DNA of 64,000 bases, from the NCBI GenBank assembly GCA_050248715.1, contig JBFWRV010000017.1, positions 1-64,000 on the forward strand, in the 5' to 3' direction. This DNA comes from AWTP1-13 sp050248715 (GTDB lineage: Bacteria > Pseudomonadota > Alphaproteobacteria > Rhizobiales > Hyphomicrobiaceae). This document shows, piece by piece, positions 54,175 through 62,736 of the stretch (position 1 is its first letter; every line of letters starts with the position of its first letter). The position numbers and the translations under genes were made by a program. The notes below the pieces were generated by a model, which did not search any database, had not been told where the DNA came from, and saw only the letters and a list, made by a program, of their open reading frames with translations.

Positions 54175-56688
54175 TCATTCAGCCGCCGGCGGCAGCGCCG
54201 CAGCCAAACGGCCGGCTGGCAGCGCCGCGCGGCGCCGTACCTCGCCGATGACGTCATAAAGCGTCGAGCGCTGTCTGGGCGCCCGCCCCTGCTGCCGGAT
54301 TATGCGCTCCAGATCGGCTGCAGAGATTTCCTGCCCGTGCGTCGCGCCCGCGGCACGCGTGATGGACTCGTTCATCAGCACGCCGCCGAGGTCGTTGGCG
54401 CCCGCGTTGAGCAGCAGCGCCGCGCCATCGGGTCCCATCTTCACCCACGAGGCCTGGATGTTCGTCATCACGGGGTCGAGCACAAGGCGCGCCACGGCAT
54501 GCATCAGCACGGCTTCGCGGAAAGTCGGGCCCTTGCGCGAAAGGCCCTTGAGATAAATTGGCGCCTCCATGTGCACGAAAGGCAGCGGCACGAACTCCGT
54601 GAAGCCGCCCGTCTTCTCCTGCAGCGCGCGGATGCGCAGGAGATGGCGCGCCCAGTGCCGGTAGCCGTCGACATGGCCGAACATGATGGTTGCAGTGCTG
54701 CGCAAGCCCACCGCATGCGCCGTCTCCATCACCTCGAACCACTCGGCGGTCGTGAGCTTGTCGGGGCAAAGGACGGCCCGCACCTCGTCATCGAGGATCT
54801 CCGCTGCCGTGCCCGGCAGACTGGCGAGGCCTGCCGCCTCGAGGCGCGAGAGGTAGTCATGGAGCGAGAGTGCGAGCGTCTGCGCCCCGGTACGGATCTC
54901 CAGCGGAGAGAAGGCGTGCACGTGGATGTCGGGCGCTGCCGACTTCACGGCCGCGACGATGGAAAGATAAGTCTCGCCGGTGTAGCTGGGCTTGATGCCG
55001 CCCTGCAGGCACACCTCGGTGGCGCCGCGCGCCCAGGCCTCGGCCGTGCGCTCGGCGATCTCGGCCATGTCGAGGTCGTAGGGCTTGTCGCGGTGGCCGA
55101 GATTGTGGCGGCCCTTGGAGAAGGCACAGAACTTGCAGCCATAGGTGCAGATGTTGGTGTAGTTGATATTGCGGTTGACGATGTAGGTGACGGTGTCGCC
55201 GCAGCGCGCAGCGCGCAGGCGGTCGGCGGCCTGGCATACGGCCGCGAAGTCCGCGCCCCGGGCGTCGAACAGAGCGACGACGTCGGCCTCGCCCAATGCA
55301 TCACCCGTCGCCACGCGATCAAGGATGCGCCTGATCGCCGCCGAGGGCCGCGCGTCGCCTGACCGTATCCGCGCGACCTGGAGGGCTGGAAGTGTCTCGT
55401 CGCCGCCCGGCGCCCACCCATCCTCCCGCGCAAGGCCTGCGGCGTCGAGGTGGCGGAGCAGATGTGGCTCAAGGCTGAGGTCGAACCATTTGTCATCCCG
55501 GAATTTCGCGTCAGCGAAATGTCCGGGATTGAGGGGAGACGGAATGGAGATTTCCGCCCCGGGTCCCGGCTCTCCGCGCTTGCGTGCTCCGGCCGGGATG
55601 ACAGGCGCGAACTCCGGGTAGATCGCCAGGCGCTCCACAAGCGTGCGGCCGGCGCGCTCGGTGGCACGCTCCAGGTCGCGGAGATGCGGCCATGGCGCCT
55701 CGGGGTTGACGTGGTCGGGCGTGACGGGGGACACGCCGCCCCAGTCGTTGATGCCGGCCCGCACAAGCTCCGCCAGACCCTCGGGTTGAAGATTGGGCGG
55801 CGCCTGGATGTTCATGGCCGAGCCCAGGACGATGCGGGCGACGGCGATCGTCCAGGCATGATCCGCGAGCGAGGGTTCCGCTGCCTCGCTCATGCGCGTG
55901 CCGAGCTTGGCGCGGAAATTCTGGACGATCACCTCCTGGATGTGGCCGTGGCGCTCCTGCAGCGCGCGGATGGCGAGCAGCGCCTCGACGCGCTCGGCCC
56001 TTGTCTCGCCGATGCCGATGAGGATGCCGGTCGTGAAGGGCACGCGCGCGCGTCCCGCGGCTTCCAGCGTGGCCAGGCGGACGGCCGGCACCTTGTCGGG
56101 CGAGCCGAAGTGCGGGCCGCCGCGTTGGGAGAGGCGGTCGGACGCCGTCTCCAGCATGATGCCTTGCGACACCGACACCCTACGCAGCCGACGCAGCCAA
56201 GCCTCGTCCATCACGCCGGGGTTGAGATGCGGCAGCAGGCCCGTCTCCTTCAGCACCAGCGCCGCGGAACGCTCCAGGTACTCCAGGGTCGAGCCGGCGC
56301 CGAGCCTGGCCAACGCAACACGCGCCGCCGCGTAGCGCAGCTCCGGCTGATCGCCCAGCGTGAACAGCGCTTCCTTGCAGCCGGCAGCCTGCCCTTTCCG
56401 GGCAATGTCGAGGACCGTCTCGGGCGAGAGGTAATGCGGCTCGCCGGCACGAGGGGCGTGCGCGAACGTGCAGTAGTGGCACACGTCGCGGCACAGCTTG
56501 GTGAGCGGAATGAAGACCTTCTTGGAGAACGTGACGCGCATGCCATGACCGGCGAGGCAGAGCTGCTCGGCGATGGCGCTCAGCCGCCCAAGGTCGTCGC
56601 ATTCGGCCAGCGCCAATGCCTGATCGGGCGTCGGAATAGCACCCCTCTCGGCCGCCGCCAGCGCGCTGCCGATATCTGCACCCGTCAT
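54175..56688 (-). CDS. fbiC: FO synthase, CofG-CofH fusion, with inserted repeat
   Basis: The 837-residue protein joins two radical-SAM enzymes. The CofG half has CRDVCHYCTF (Cys66, 70, 73) and the CofH half CTYGCKFCAF (about residues 514-521), each binding a 4Fe-4S cluster. They build 7,8-didemethyl-8-hydroxy-5-deazariboflavin (FO), the chromophore of F420, from a ribitylaminouracil and tyrosine. GGAGG precedes the ATG at 56688, which overlaps the cofC stop (ATGA). Residues about 363-400 are encoded by a palindromic repeat that keeps the frame and lies in the linker after LAIYPEFA, outside both catalytic barrels. Confidence 0.95.
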   Translation of the reverse strand: MTGADIGSALAAAERGAIPTPDQALALAECDDLGRLSAIAEQLCLAGHGMRVTFSKKVFIPLTKLCRDVCHYCTFAHAPRAGEPHYLSPETVLDIARKGQAAGCKEALFTLGDQPELRYAAARVALARLGAGSTLEYLERSAALVLKETGLLPHLNPGVMDEAWLRRLRRVSVSQGIMLETASDRLSQRGGPHFGSPDKVPAVRLATLEAAGRARVPFTTGILIGIGETRAERVEALLAIRALQERHGHIQEVIVQNFRAKLGTRMSEAAEPSLADHAWTIAVARIVLGSAMNIQAPPNLQPEGLAELVRAGINDWGGVSPVTPDHVNPEAPWPHLRDLERATERAGRTLVERLAIYPEFAPVIPAGARKRGEPGPGAEISIPSPLNPGHFADAKFRDDKWFDLSLEPHLLRHLDAAGLAREDGWAPGGDETLPALQVARIRSGDARPSAAIRRILDRVATGDALGEADVVALFDARGADFAAVCQAADRLRAARCGDTVTYIVNRNINYTNICTYGCKFCAFSKGRHNLGHRDKPYDLDMAEIAERTAEAWARGATEVCLQGGIKPSYTGETYLSIVAAVKSAAPDIHVHAFSPLEIRTGAQTLALSLHDYLSRLEAAGLASLPGTAAEILDDEVRAVLCPDKLTTAEWFEVMETAHAVGLRSTATIMFGHVDGYRHWARHLLRIRALQEKTGGFTEFVPLPFVHMEAPIYLKGLSRKGPTFREAVLMHAVARLVLDPVMTNIQASWVKMGPDGAALLLNAGANDLGGVLMNESITRAAGATHGQEISAADLERIIRQQGRAPRQRSTLYDVIGEVRRRAALPAGRLAAALPPAAE
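55491..55602. repeat. GTCATCCCGG-type palindromic element inside fbiC
   Basis: The 112-base element begins GTCATCCCGG and ends with its exact complement CCGGGATGAC. The left 26 bases match the intergenic copy at 34747 almost perfectly, including the inner TTTCGC-GTCA-GCGAAA hairpin. Read on the minus strand it is free of stops and encodes about 38 residues, rich in glycine, proline and charged side chains (IPAGARKRGEPGPGAEIS), in frame with fbiC on both sides. Confidence 0.85.
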
Positions 56689-57383
56689 TTTTGCTCCTCC
56701 GCGGTGGCGGTCTTGCCGGATGCGTGCTCGAGGGACACCAGGCAGGGACCGAGGAAGCCATAGCGGCCGTCCGCGCTCGCGCTGGCGGCGAGCAGCACCG
56801 CCAAGTCTGCCGGCTCGTCGATGTCGCGCGCAAGTCCGGCAAGGTGCACGACGTTCACGTCGACGCGACGCGCCATCGCCTGCGAGAGGTGCTGCAGGTA
56901 GCTGCCCGGTCCGTAGCACGGCGCGATGGCATTGGGTGGAGCAAGCAGCATGCCGTTGGTGCCGTTGCTGTCATGCGCCGGCACCAGGGTCACGCCCGGC
57001 TGGCCGCCGCGCGACTGGATCAGGCTGCGAAGCTCCTCCGGCGTGGAAAGAGGCACATCGGCCGGCAGGATCAGGGCCTGGCCGGCGCCTCGTGCCGCCG
57101 CATACGCGATTCCGGTTGCAACCGCAGCGTTGAGGTCGCCGGCGGCCGGATCAGCCACAACGGTCGCACCGCTGCTCCGCGCCAGGGCCGCCACGCGCGC
57201 GTCCGGCGTGACGACGATCACGCCGTCATGGCTCACCACACCCGCCACGGCGGCGAGCACGTCCTCCAGCATGGTGAGCACCAGCCGCTGCCGCACTGCG
57301 TCCGGCAGCACCCGCGAGAGCCGAAGCTTAGCCCGGTCCAGGGCCTTGACCGGCACGATGACGCAGGTGCGCGAGTAGCTCAT
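56685..57383 (-). CDS. cofC: F420 phospholactate-type guanylyltransferase
   Basis: The 232-residue nucleotidyltransferase has the CofC/FbiD pattern: VIVPVKALDRAKLRLSRVL, ALILPADVPLSTPEELRSL and DSNGTNGMLLAPP. It activates 2-phospholactate, phosphoenolpyruvate or 3-phosphoglycerate with GTP, giving the side-chain donor for F420; which acid is used cannot be read with certainty. The ATG at 57383 overlaps the cofD stop and the gene overlaps fbiC by ATGA. The C-terminal 15 residues are a weak extension. Confidence 0.93.
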   Translation of the reverse strand: MSYSRTCVIVPVKALDRAKLRLSRVLPDAVRQRLVLTMLEDVLAAVAGVVSHDGVIVVTPDARVAALARSSGATVVADPAAGDLNAAVATGIAYAAARGAGQALILPADVPLSTPEELRSLIQSRGGQPGVTLVPAHDSNGTNGMLLAPPNAIAPCYGPGSYLQHLSQAMARRVDVNVVHLAGLARDIDEPADLAVLLAASASADGRYGFLGPCLVSLEHASGKTATAEEQK

Positions 57384-58411
57384 GGCGCGGGCCTCGCACG
57401 CCCGGCCGGCTGCCGCTGTGGGTCGGCAGCCAGCGCGGCGCAGAACGCGAGGCATTGGCGTGCGAGGGCCACCTTGTCGTCGAGCGTGCGCATCAGGGTG
57501 TTGGTCACGTGGATGGGCAGGCGCCTGCCGGGCTCAGCAGCCGAGCTTATCTCCTCTGCGAGCGCTTTGTCCTCGCTGTCGATGATGAACCCGTCGATCA
57601 GCCCCGCATAGTGCCGCGCGATGTCACGGCTGCCCGGCGCCAATCCCAGCTCGCCCATGATCTTGGCTGCGGGACCCTTTACTGCCCTGCCGCCGATGAT
57701 CGGAGAGACGGCGACGACGGGCGCTTCGCTCGCCTCCAGCGCGTCCCGCAACCCCGGCACCGCCAGGATCGGCTCGATGCTGAGCCAGGGATTGGATGGA
57801 CCGATGAGGATGCCGGAGAGCGTCGGAGCCGCAAGCGCATCGAGCAGTTGCCGCGTCGGCCGCGCCCCCTCGGCACCTTGGTAGCTGATGGCGGAGACGG
57901 CCGGCCGGCACTGGTCGCGAACGAAGTATTCCTGGAAGCTCAGCAGTCCGCCGTCGGTCTCGATCATGGTGCGGACGGGGGCATCCGACATGGGCAGGAT
58001 GCGCGGAGCGATGCCAAATTGCTTGGCATGGCGAGCGCACACCTCGGTCAGCGTCGCGCCCGCCGCGAGCCGGCCCGTTCGGTCGACGTGCGTGGCAAGA
58101 TCGCCGTCACCGAGCTTGAACCAGGTCGGCGCCCCGAACTCGCCCAACGCGCGCATGAAGGTCCAGGTTTCGCCGCTGCGGCCCCATCCCGTCTCATCGT
58201 TGATCCTGCCGGACAGGGAATAGAGCACCGTATCGATGTCGGGGGAGATGCACAGACCCAGATGCGTGAAGTCGTCGCCGGTGTTCGCGAGGATGGCGAG
58301 CCGTTCCCCTAGCAGAGGGGCCAGGCCGGCTACAAGCTTGACGCCGCCGCTGCCGCCGGTGAGCACCACATAGGTGGCGTCGGTGGCAGGTAGGGCACCA
58401 TCCCCGCTCAT
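57380..58411 (-). CDS. cofD: 2-Phospho-L-lactate transferase (F420 side-chain transferase)
   Basis: The 343-residue protein has the CofD/FbiA hallmarks: VVLTGGSGGVKLVAGLAPLL, NTGDDFTHLGLCISPDIDTV and GPSNPWLSIEPILAVPGLRD. It transfers the phospho-acid moiety from the CofC product to FO, giving F420-0 or its dehydro form. Its ATG overlaps the cofE stop by four bases, and its stop overlaps the cofC start, so the three are tightly coupled. Confidence 0.95.
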   Translation of the reverse strand: MSGDGALPATDATYVVLTGGSGGVKLVAGLAPLLGERLAILANTGDDFTHLGLCISPDIDTVLYSLSGRINDETGWGRSGETWTFMRALGEFGAPTWFKLGDGDLATHVDRTGRLAAGATLTEVCARHAKQFGIAPRILPMSDAPVRTMIETDGGLLSFQEYFVRDQCRPAVSAISYQGAEGARPTRQLLDALAAPTLSGILIGPSNPWLSIEPILAVPGLRDALEASEAPVVAVSPIIGGRAVKGPAAKIMGELGLAPGSRDIARHYAGLIDGFIIDSEDKALAEEISSAAEPGRRLPIHVTNTLMRTLDDKVALARQCLAFCAALAADPQRQPAGRARPAP

Positions 58412-59178
58412 CGGAACAGATCCTCGTGCTTCGGACGCACGAGGACGGACGCCGGGCACGCCTTCGCCTTCCAGTCGAGGCCGCGCACGAGCGCTGCGGG
58501 ACGTCCCTCCGCGGCCTCTCCCATCGCCAGCACCGCAGCACCCGCAACCGAGTCGGCAAAGGCGACCTCCGTCACCTCCAGCGGCCGCCCGGACAGGTCG
58601 GGCTCGCCGCGCCGGTCCCACAGCGAGGGCACGCCGGAGGCACCGATGGCCAATCCGACCGTGCCGAGCCGCCAGGCCCGGCCGACACTGTCGGAAATGA
58701 TAACGCCGATGTCGGCGCGGAAGTGGGCATCGAGGCGTTGCTTGAGGCGCGCGGCACTGTCGTCGGGTCGCTCAGGCAGCAGCAGCACGCGCCGGCCCTG
58801 GTCGTCGGCCGCAAGGTTGGACTGATCGATGCCGGCGTTGGCAAGCGTCAGGCCATGGCGTGTGGCGACGATCAGCACATTGGGCTTGGCGCGCACGACC
58901 TCGGTCGTCTCGGACAGAATGGCTTCGACGAGCCGGGGGTCCTTGCGCGTGATCAGCGCGAGTTCGCGCGCCCGCTCGCCGGGCTCGAGCGCGCCCAGGT
59001 CCAGGAACCGGTTCTCCGCCTTGGAGACGATCTTGCTCGTCACCACCAGGATGTCACGCGAGCGCGGCTCCACATCCCCACGCTCCAGCGCCGCAATGAG
59101 AAGCGCCGCAAGATCATCCCCAGGCGCGACCTGGGGCATGCCGTCGAGCGCCGTGATCGTCAGTCGGGAGCCGCTCAA
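58408..59178 (-). CDS. cofE: Coenzyme F420:L-glutamate ligase
   Basis: The 256-residue protein matches CofE: ILVVTSKIVSKAENRFLDL near the N-terminus and VIISDSVGRAWRLGTVGLAIG in the core. It adds glutamate residues to F420-0 using GTP. There is no nitroreductase-like C-terminal domain as in actinobacterial FbiB, so any final reduction of dehydro-F420 must come from elsewhere. The start is a TTG at 59178; later ATGs would remove the first conserved strand. Confidence 0.93.
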   Translation of the reverse strand: MSGSRLTITALDGMPQVAPGDDLAALLIAALERGDVEPRSRDILVVTSKIVSKAENRFLDLGALEPGERARELALITRKDPRLVEAILSETTEVVRAKPNVLIVATRHGLTLANAGIDQSNLAADDQGRRVLLLPERPDDSAARLKQRLDAHFRADIGVIISDSVGRAWRLGTVGLAIGASGVPSLWDRRGEPDLSGRPLEVTEVAFADSVAGAAVLAMGEAAEGRPAALVRGLDWKAKACPASVLVRPKHEDLFR

Positions 59179-59227
59179 GGACGTGTCCTATTGCGCATGC
59201 CAAGCCGAGCCCTGCCAGCCCCGCCCG

Positions 59228-59893
59228 CTACTTCGGGCCGATGCCGGTAATGCGGATGCCGGCGCCGTCGACCTTGTAGTTGCGGTTGATGCCGATGAGC
59301 ACCGAGGTCAGAGCCTCCGCCGCCACCGAGTTGGCAAGCGGCCCGCCGTGAACGCCGCGGAGGCTTGCGGCAGCGACGAGTGCCATGACCTGCTCGCGGT
59401 CCTTGGGATCGTCGCCGAACACCAGAACGTCGCAATCGATCACCTCGTCCTTGACGAGCTTGTGTGCGGCGACGCTGTGAAATGCCGAGACGACGCGCAC
59501 GCCGGCGCCCAGCCGCTTTTGCGCCGTCAGCGCGGCCGAGTGATCGGGCGGCAGCTGCACACGCGCGACCCGCGGCGGCACCAGCGGCACCGTCGTGTCG
59601 ACCACCAGCTTGCCCGCCACGTGCGGCGCGATCTCGTCGAGAATTTGGGCCTGGCTCGCCCAGGGAACCGTGACGATCACGATCTCGGCGGAGCGAGCCG
59701 CATCGGCGTTGCTGGCTCCCTTCGGAGGGGTCATGCCCGGCGCGGCGAGAGCCTTGGCCGCGACCTCGGCCTTTTCGGCCGAGCGCGAGCCTATCACGAT
59801 GGCGTAGCCTGCGCGGTGAAGGCGATGGGCCAGACCGGCGCCCAGCGCGCCGGTGCCGCCCACGATGGCCAATGTCGGCTTTGCTGATTGCAC
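59228..59893 (-). CDS. npdG: NADPH-dependent F420 reductase
   Basis: The 221-residue Rossmann protein starts with a GTG at 59893 and reads LAIVGGTGALGAGLAHRL, then VIGSRSAEKA, whose serine-arginine-serine fits binding of the NADPH 2'-phosphate. VTVPWASQAQILDEI and the closing NRNYKVDGAGIRITG match F420H2:NADP oxidoreductases (Fno/NpdG). It passes hydride from NADPH to F420, supplying F420H2 to the LLM-type enzymes. It lies between pxpA (10 bases upstream) and cofE (49 bases downstream). Confidence 0.93.
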   Translation of the reverse strand: MQSAKPTLAIVGGTGALGAGLAHRLHRAGYAIVIGSRSAEKAEVAAKALAAPGMTPPKGASNADAARSAEIVIVTVPWASQAQILDEIAPHVAGKLVVDTTVPLVPPRVARVQLPPDHSAALTAQKRLGAGVRVVSAFHSVAAHKLVKDEVIDCDVLVFGDDPKDREQVMALVAAASLRGVHGGPLANSVAAEALTSVLIGINRNYKVDGAGIRITGIGPK

Positions 59894-59903
59894 GGGCGTC
59901 GAC

Positions 59904-60677
59904 CTAGCGGATGTTCATGTCGGTCAGCTTGACCACCGAGAGGCCCGCATCTTCTAGGGTCTTGCGGATGCCGCGGGCGACGATGACGCCGGTCGCCTCG
60001 TCCCCATGCACGCACAGGGTGTCGACCTTCACCTTGAGCCGCTTGCCGTTGATCGAGATGATCTCTCCGTCCGCCATCCGCAAAGCCTGCTCGCCGGCCT
60101 GCTTGGGATCCTTCAGCACCGTGCCGGGAATGGTGCGCGAGGCCAGGTTGCCATCGTCTGCGTAGCGGCGGTCGGGGAAGGCCTCGAGCGCCATGGGCAG
60201 GCCAAGCTTCTCGCCGGCCTTCTGCATCTGAGAGCCGTAGAGCGCGACGTAGATGATGCTCGGGTCCACCGTCTTGATGGCCCGGCCGATGGCCATCGCG
60301 TAGCCCTCATCCTCGGCCGCCATGTTGTTGAGCGCGCCGTGGGCCTTGAGGTGGGTCACCTTGAGGCCGGAATAGCGCGCCATTCCCTGGAGGGCGCCGA
60401 TCTGGTAGGCCACCATGTACTCGAGGTCCTGGGGCTTCATCTGGATGCGCCGGCGGCCGAAGCCCCACAAGTCGTTGAAGCCGGGATGCACACCGATGCT
60501 GACGTCCAGCTCCTTGGCCATCGTGCAGAGGCGGTGCATGGTGTTGGGGTCGCCGGCATGGAAGCCGCAGGCGATGCTTGCCGACTTGATGATTTTCATG
60601 AGATCGGCATCGTTGCCGATGTCGTAGGCCCCCCAACCCTCGGCTATATCGGCATTGAGGTTGATCATCTTGCTCAT
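59904..60677 (-). CDS. pxpA: LamB/YcsF family protein, 5-oxoprolinase subunit A
   Basis: The 257-residue protein has the YcsF/PxpA pattern: NLNADIAEGWGAYDIGND, SASIACGFHAGDPNTMHRL, KPHG-like LKAHGALNNMAAED and LCVHGDEATGV. With PxpB and PxpC it opens 5-oxoproline to glutamate using ATP. The partner genes lie divergently 140 bases away. It is first in the F420 run, only ten bases from npdG, so it is probably transcribed with F420 synthesis. The family name does not imply maltoporin. Confidence 0.9.
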   Translation of the reverse strand: MSKMINLNADIAEGWGAYDIGNDADLMKIIKSASIACGFHAGDPNTMHRLCTMAKELDVSIGVHPGFNDLWGFGRRRIQMKPQDLEYMVAYQIGALQGMARYSGLKVTHLKAHGALNNMAAEDEGYAMAIGRAIKTVDPSIIYVALYGSQMQKAGEKLGLPMALEAFPDRRYADDGNLASRTIPGTVLKDPKQAGEQALRMADGEIISINGKRLKVKVDTLCVHGDEATGVIVARGIRKTLEDAGLSVVKLTDMNIR

Positions 60678-60706
60678 CGGGAGACGTCCTTGCGAACCGG
60701 GGTGTG

Positions 60707-60740
60707 GAATTATGCGCCGCGCTTCTGGCCGGCGCAATTC
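60707..60740. promoter_or_regulatory. Inverted repeat in the pxpA-pxpB divergent promoter region
   Basis: GAATT-AT-GCGCCG (60707-60719) is mirrored by CGGCGC-AATTC (60730-60740) with a two-base bulge in the left arm. It lies in the 140-base gap between divergent pxpA and pxpB. A/T-rich sequence beside it (60741-60765) could hold promoters for both directions. It may be an operator for the GntR regulator encoded downstream of pxpC. Confidence 0.4.
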
Positions 60741-60817
60741 GTACTATCTATAGGAACACCATACAATCCCGTCGGTGCTCGGGCGCGCGCGCCTCGCCAC
60801 CGCCAGTCTCCCGTCAG

Positions 60818-61570
60818 ATGGTCATGACCGCCCCCCAGCCGCGCTTCCTCGCTGCAGGCGACACGGCTCTTGTCGTCGAGTTCGGCGATCGGGTCGACCG
60901 CAGCCTGAGCGAGCTTGTCCTGGCGCTCGCCCGCAGGCTCGAGGGCGCTCGCATCGATGGCATCGTGGAGATGGTGCCGACGTTCCGCTCGCTCATGGTG
61001 CACTACGATCCTCTGACGGTGACGCACGCGGCGCTGAAAGCCTGCCTGTCCCCGCTTCTGGACGGCCTGCAGGGGTCCGAGAGCACCGGCCGGCGCTGGC
61101 GCATTCCCGCCTGCTACGACGCCAGCCTCGGCCTTGATCTCGCCGAGGTCGCGGAGCGGACGGGAATGAGCGTTTCCCAGGTCATCGAGCGTCACAGTGC
61201 TACCCCCCAACTCGTGTACATGATGGGTTTCCTGCCGGGCTTGCCCTATATGGGCGGCCTGCCGCCCGAATTCGGGCTGCCGCGACGGGAGAACCCGCGC
61301 GTGAAGGTGCCGCCCGGCTCAATCTCCGTGGCCATGGCGATGACGGTCATCTACCCGCTGGAAAGCCCTGGCGGATGGCACATCCTCGCCCGCACGCCCG
61401 CGCCGCTGTGGGACATGCGCCGTCCGCAACCCGCGCTCTTCGCTGCCGGCGACACCGTGACGTTCACACCCATATCGCTCGGCGACTACGAAGCGATGCT
61501 GGCACAAGCGGCGTCCGGCGAGCTTGTGGTAGAGCCCGATCTGCCGTCCTCGCGAGAGCTTTCCGCATGA
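60818..61570 (+). CDS. pxpB: 5-Oxoprolinase subunit B (KipI/allophanate hydrolase subunit 1 family)
   Basis: The product has about 250 residues. It follows PxpB/KipI: AAGDTALVVEFGDRVDRSL at the start, RWRIPACYDASLGLDLAEVA in the middle, and the signature VYMMGFLPGLPYMGGLPPEF with RENPRVKVPPGSI. Start codons at 60818 and 60824 are both possible. It forms a complex with PxpC, whose ATG overlaps its stop (ATGA). Confidence 0.93.
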   Translation: MVMTAPQPRFLAAGDTALVVEFGDRVDRSLSELVLALARRLEGARIDGIVEMVPTFRSLMVHYDPLTVTHAALKACLSPLLDGLQGSESTGRRWRIPACYDASLGLDLAEVAERTGMSVSQVIERHSATPQLVYMMGFLPGLPYMGGLPPEFGLPRRENPRVKVPPGSISVAMAMTVIYPLESPGGWHILARTPAPLWDMRRPQPALFAAGDTVTFTPISLGDYEAMLAQAASGELVVEPDLPSSRELSA

Positions 61571-62616
61571 CGGCCGCGCTGCGGGTGGTGGCACCCGGCC
61601 TCCTGACGACACTGCAGGATCTGGGGCGCGTCGGCTATCAGCACCTCGGCGTACCGGTCTCGGGCGCCCTCGATCACGTGAGCCTGCGCGCCGCCAACCT
61701 TCTCGTCGGCAATCCCCCGGACGTGGCGGCCCTCGAGGTCGCCTATCAGGGTCCGACGCTGGTCGTCGAGGCGGACAGCGCGCGCATCGCCCTTGTGGGT
61801 GGCCAAGCGCCGGTCGAGGTGCTTCCGCCCGAGGGCGACGAGTCTGCCCCTCGGCGGCTCGCCTGCTTCGAGAGCGCGCGCCTGGTCCGCGGCCAACGTG
61901 TACGGGTCGGCGGGCTTGTCGGCAGCGCGATGCTGTATCTCGCCGTGGAGGGCGGCTTCGCGGTCCCCCCGGTGCTCGGCAGTCGCTCGACCCTCATTCG
62001 CGGCGCGATCGGTGGATACCACGGCCGCGCCCTGCGCGCGGGCGATGTGCTGCCGCTGAAGCTGGGAGCGGCGCCGGAACGCGGGGAGGTGATGTTGCCG
62101 CCGATCGATCTGGGCCCCAGGCCGCGGGTGCGCATCGTGCTCGGACCGCAGGACGATCACTTCACGTCGGCTGGGCTCGAGGCGCTGCTCGCCAGCACCT
62201 ACACGATCGCGCAGGCATCCGACCGCATGGGCATGCGCCTCGAGGGGCCGAAGCTCGAGCATTCGGCCAAGGGCTACAACATCGTCTCCGACGGCATCGC
62301 CCCCGGATCGGTCCAGGTACCGGGCAACGGCCTTCCCATCATCCTGCTCGCCGACCGGCAAACGACTGGCGGCTATCCCAAGATCGCCACCGTCATCTCC
62401 GCCGACCTCCCAGCGCTCGGCCGCATGGCCCCCGGCGCAAGGGTCGCGTTCCAGGCCGTTAGCATCGAGGAAGCCGAGACCGCGGCCCGGCAGTTTGGCC
62501 GCGAGATCGCAGCGATGGCGGAGGCACTTGGGCCCGCGCGGCGTGAGCCCTGGCTCGACGAGGCGCGCCTGATGGATGCAAACCTGGTGAGCGGTGTGGT
62601 CAGCGCCCGTGACTGA
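61567..62616 (+). CDS. pxpC: 5-Oxoprolinase subunit C (KipA/biotin-dependent carboxyltransferase-like)
   Basis: The 349-residue protein has the KipA/AHS2 fold: LRVVAPGLLTTLQDLGRVGY, GVPVSGALDHVSLRAANLLV, and near the end the ligand-binding run QVPGNGLPIILLADRQTTGG. With PxpB and PxpA it makes up an ATP-dependent oxoprolinase. Related sets can act on other cyclic amides or ureas, so the substrate may differ. It is followed by the GntR gene on the same strand. Confidence 0.93.
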   Translation: MTAALRVVAPGLLTTLQDLGRVGYQHLGVPVSGALDHVSLRAANLLVGNPPDVAALEVAYQGPTLVVEADSARIALVGGQAPVEVLPPEGDESAPRRLACFESARLVRGQRVRVGGLVGSAMLYLAVEGGFAVPPVLGSRSTLIRGAIGGYHGRALRAGDVLPLKLGAAPERGEVMLPPIDLGPRPRVRIVLGPQDDHFTSAGLEALLASTYTIAQASDRMGMRLEGPKLEHSAKGYNIVSDGIAPGSVQVPGNGLPIILLADRQTTGGYPKIATVISADLPALGRMAPGARVAFQAVSIEEAETAARQFGREIAAMAEALGPARREPWLDEARLMDANLVSGVVSARD

Positions 62617-62667
62617 CTGACGTCACTCTGAGGTCAGCCTGACGGCACTGGGCCTTGCCCCGAAGTT

Positions 62668-62680
62668 GGGCAAATTGCCC
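62668..62680. promoter_or_regulatory. Palindrome upstream of the GntR gene
   Basis: GGGCAA-A-TTGCCC is a perfect 6-1-6 palindrome, 56 bases before the GntR start, nested in a looser pair GCCTTG...CAAGGC (62652-62689). Autoregulation by the GntR protein is plausible from position only; a small stem-loop ending the pxpBC message is the alternative. Confidence 0.4.
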
Positions 62681-62736
62681 GGCCAAGGCTACAGTCATCC
62701 CACAGAGGAACCTCCTGCAGCCAAAGAAGCACCCGC

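Noticed and set aside
59904..60677. Maltoporin reading of the LamB/YcsF family name
   Set aside because: The sequence has no signal peptide or beta-barrel pattern and carries the PxpA motifs GFHAGD and HGDEA.
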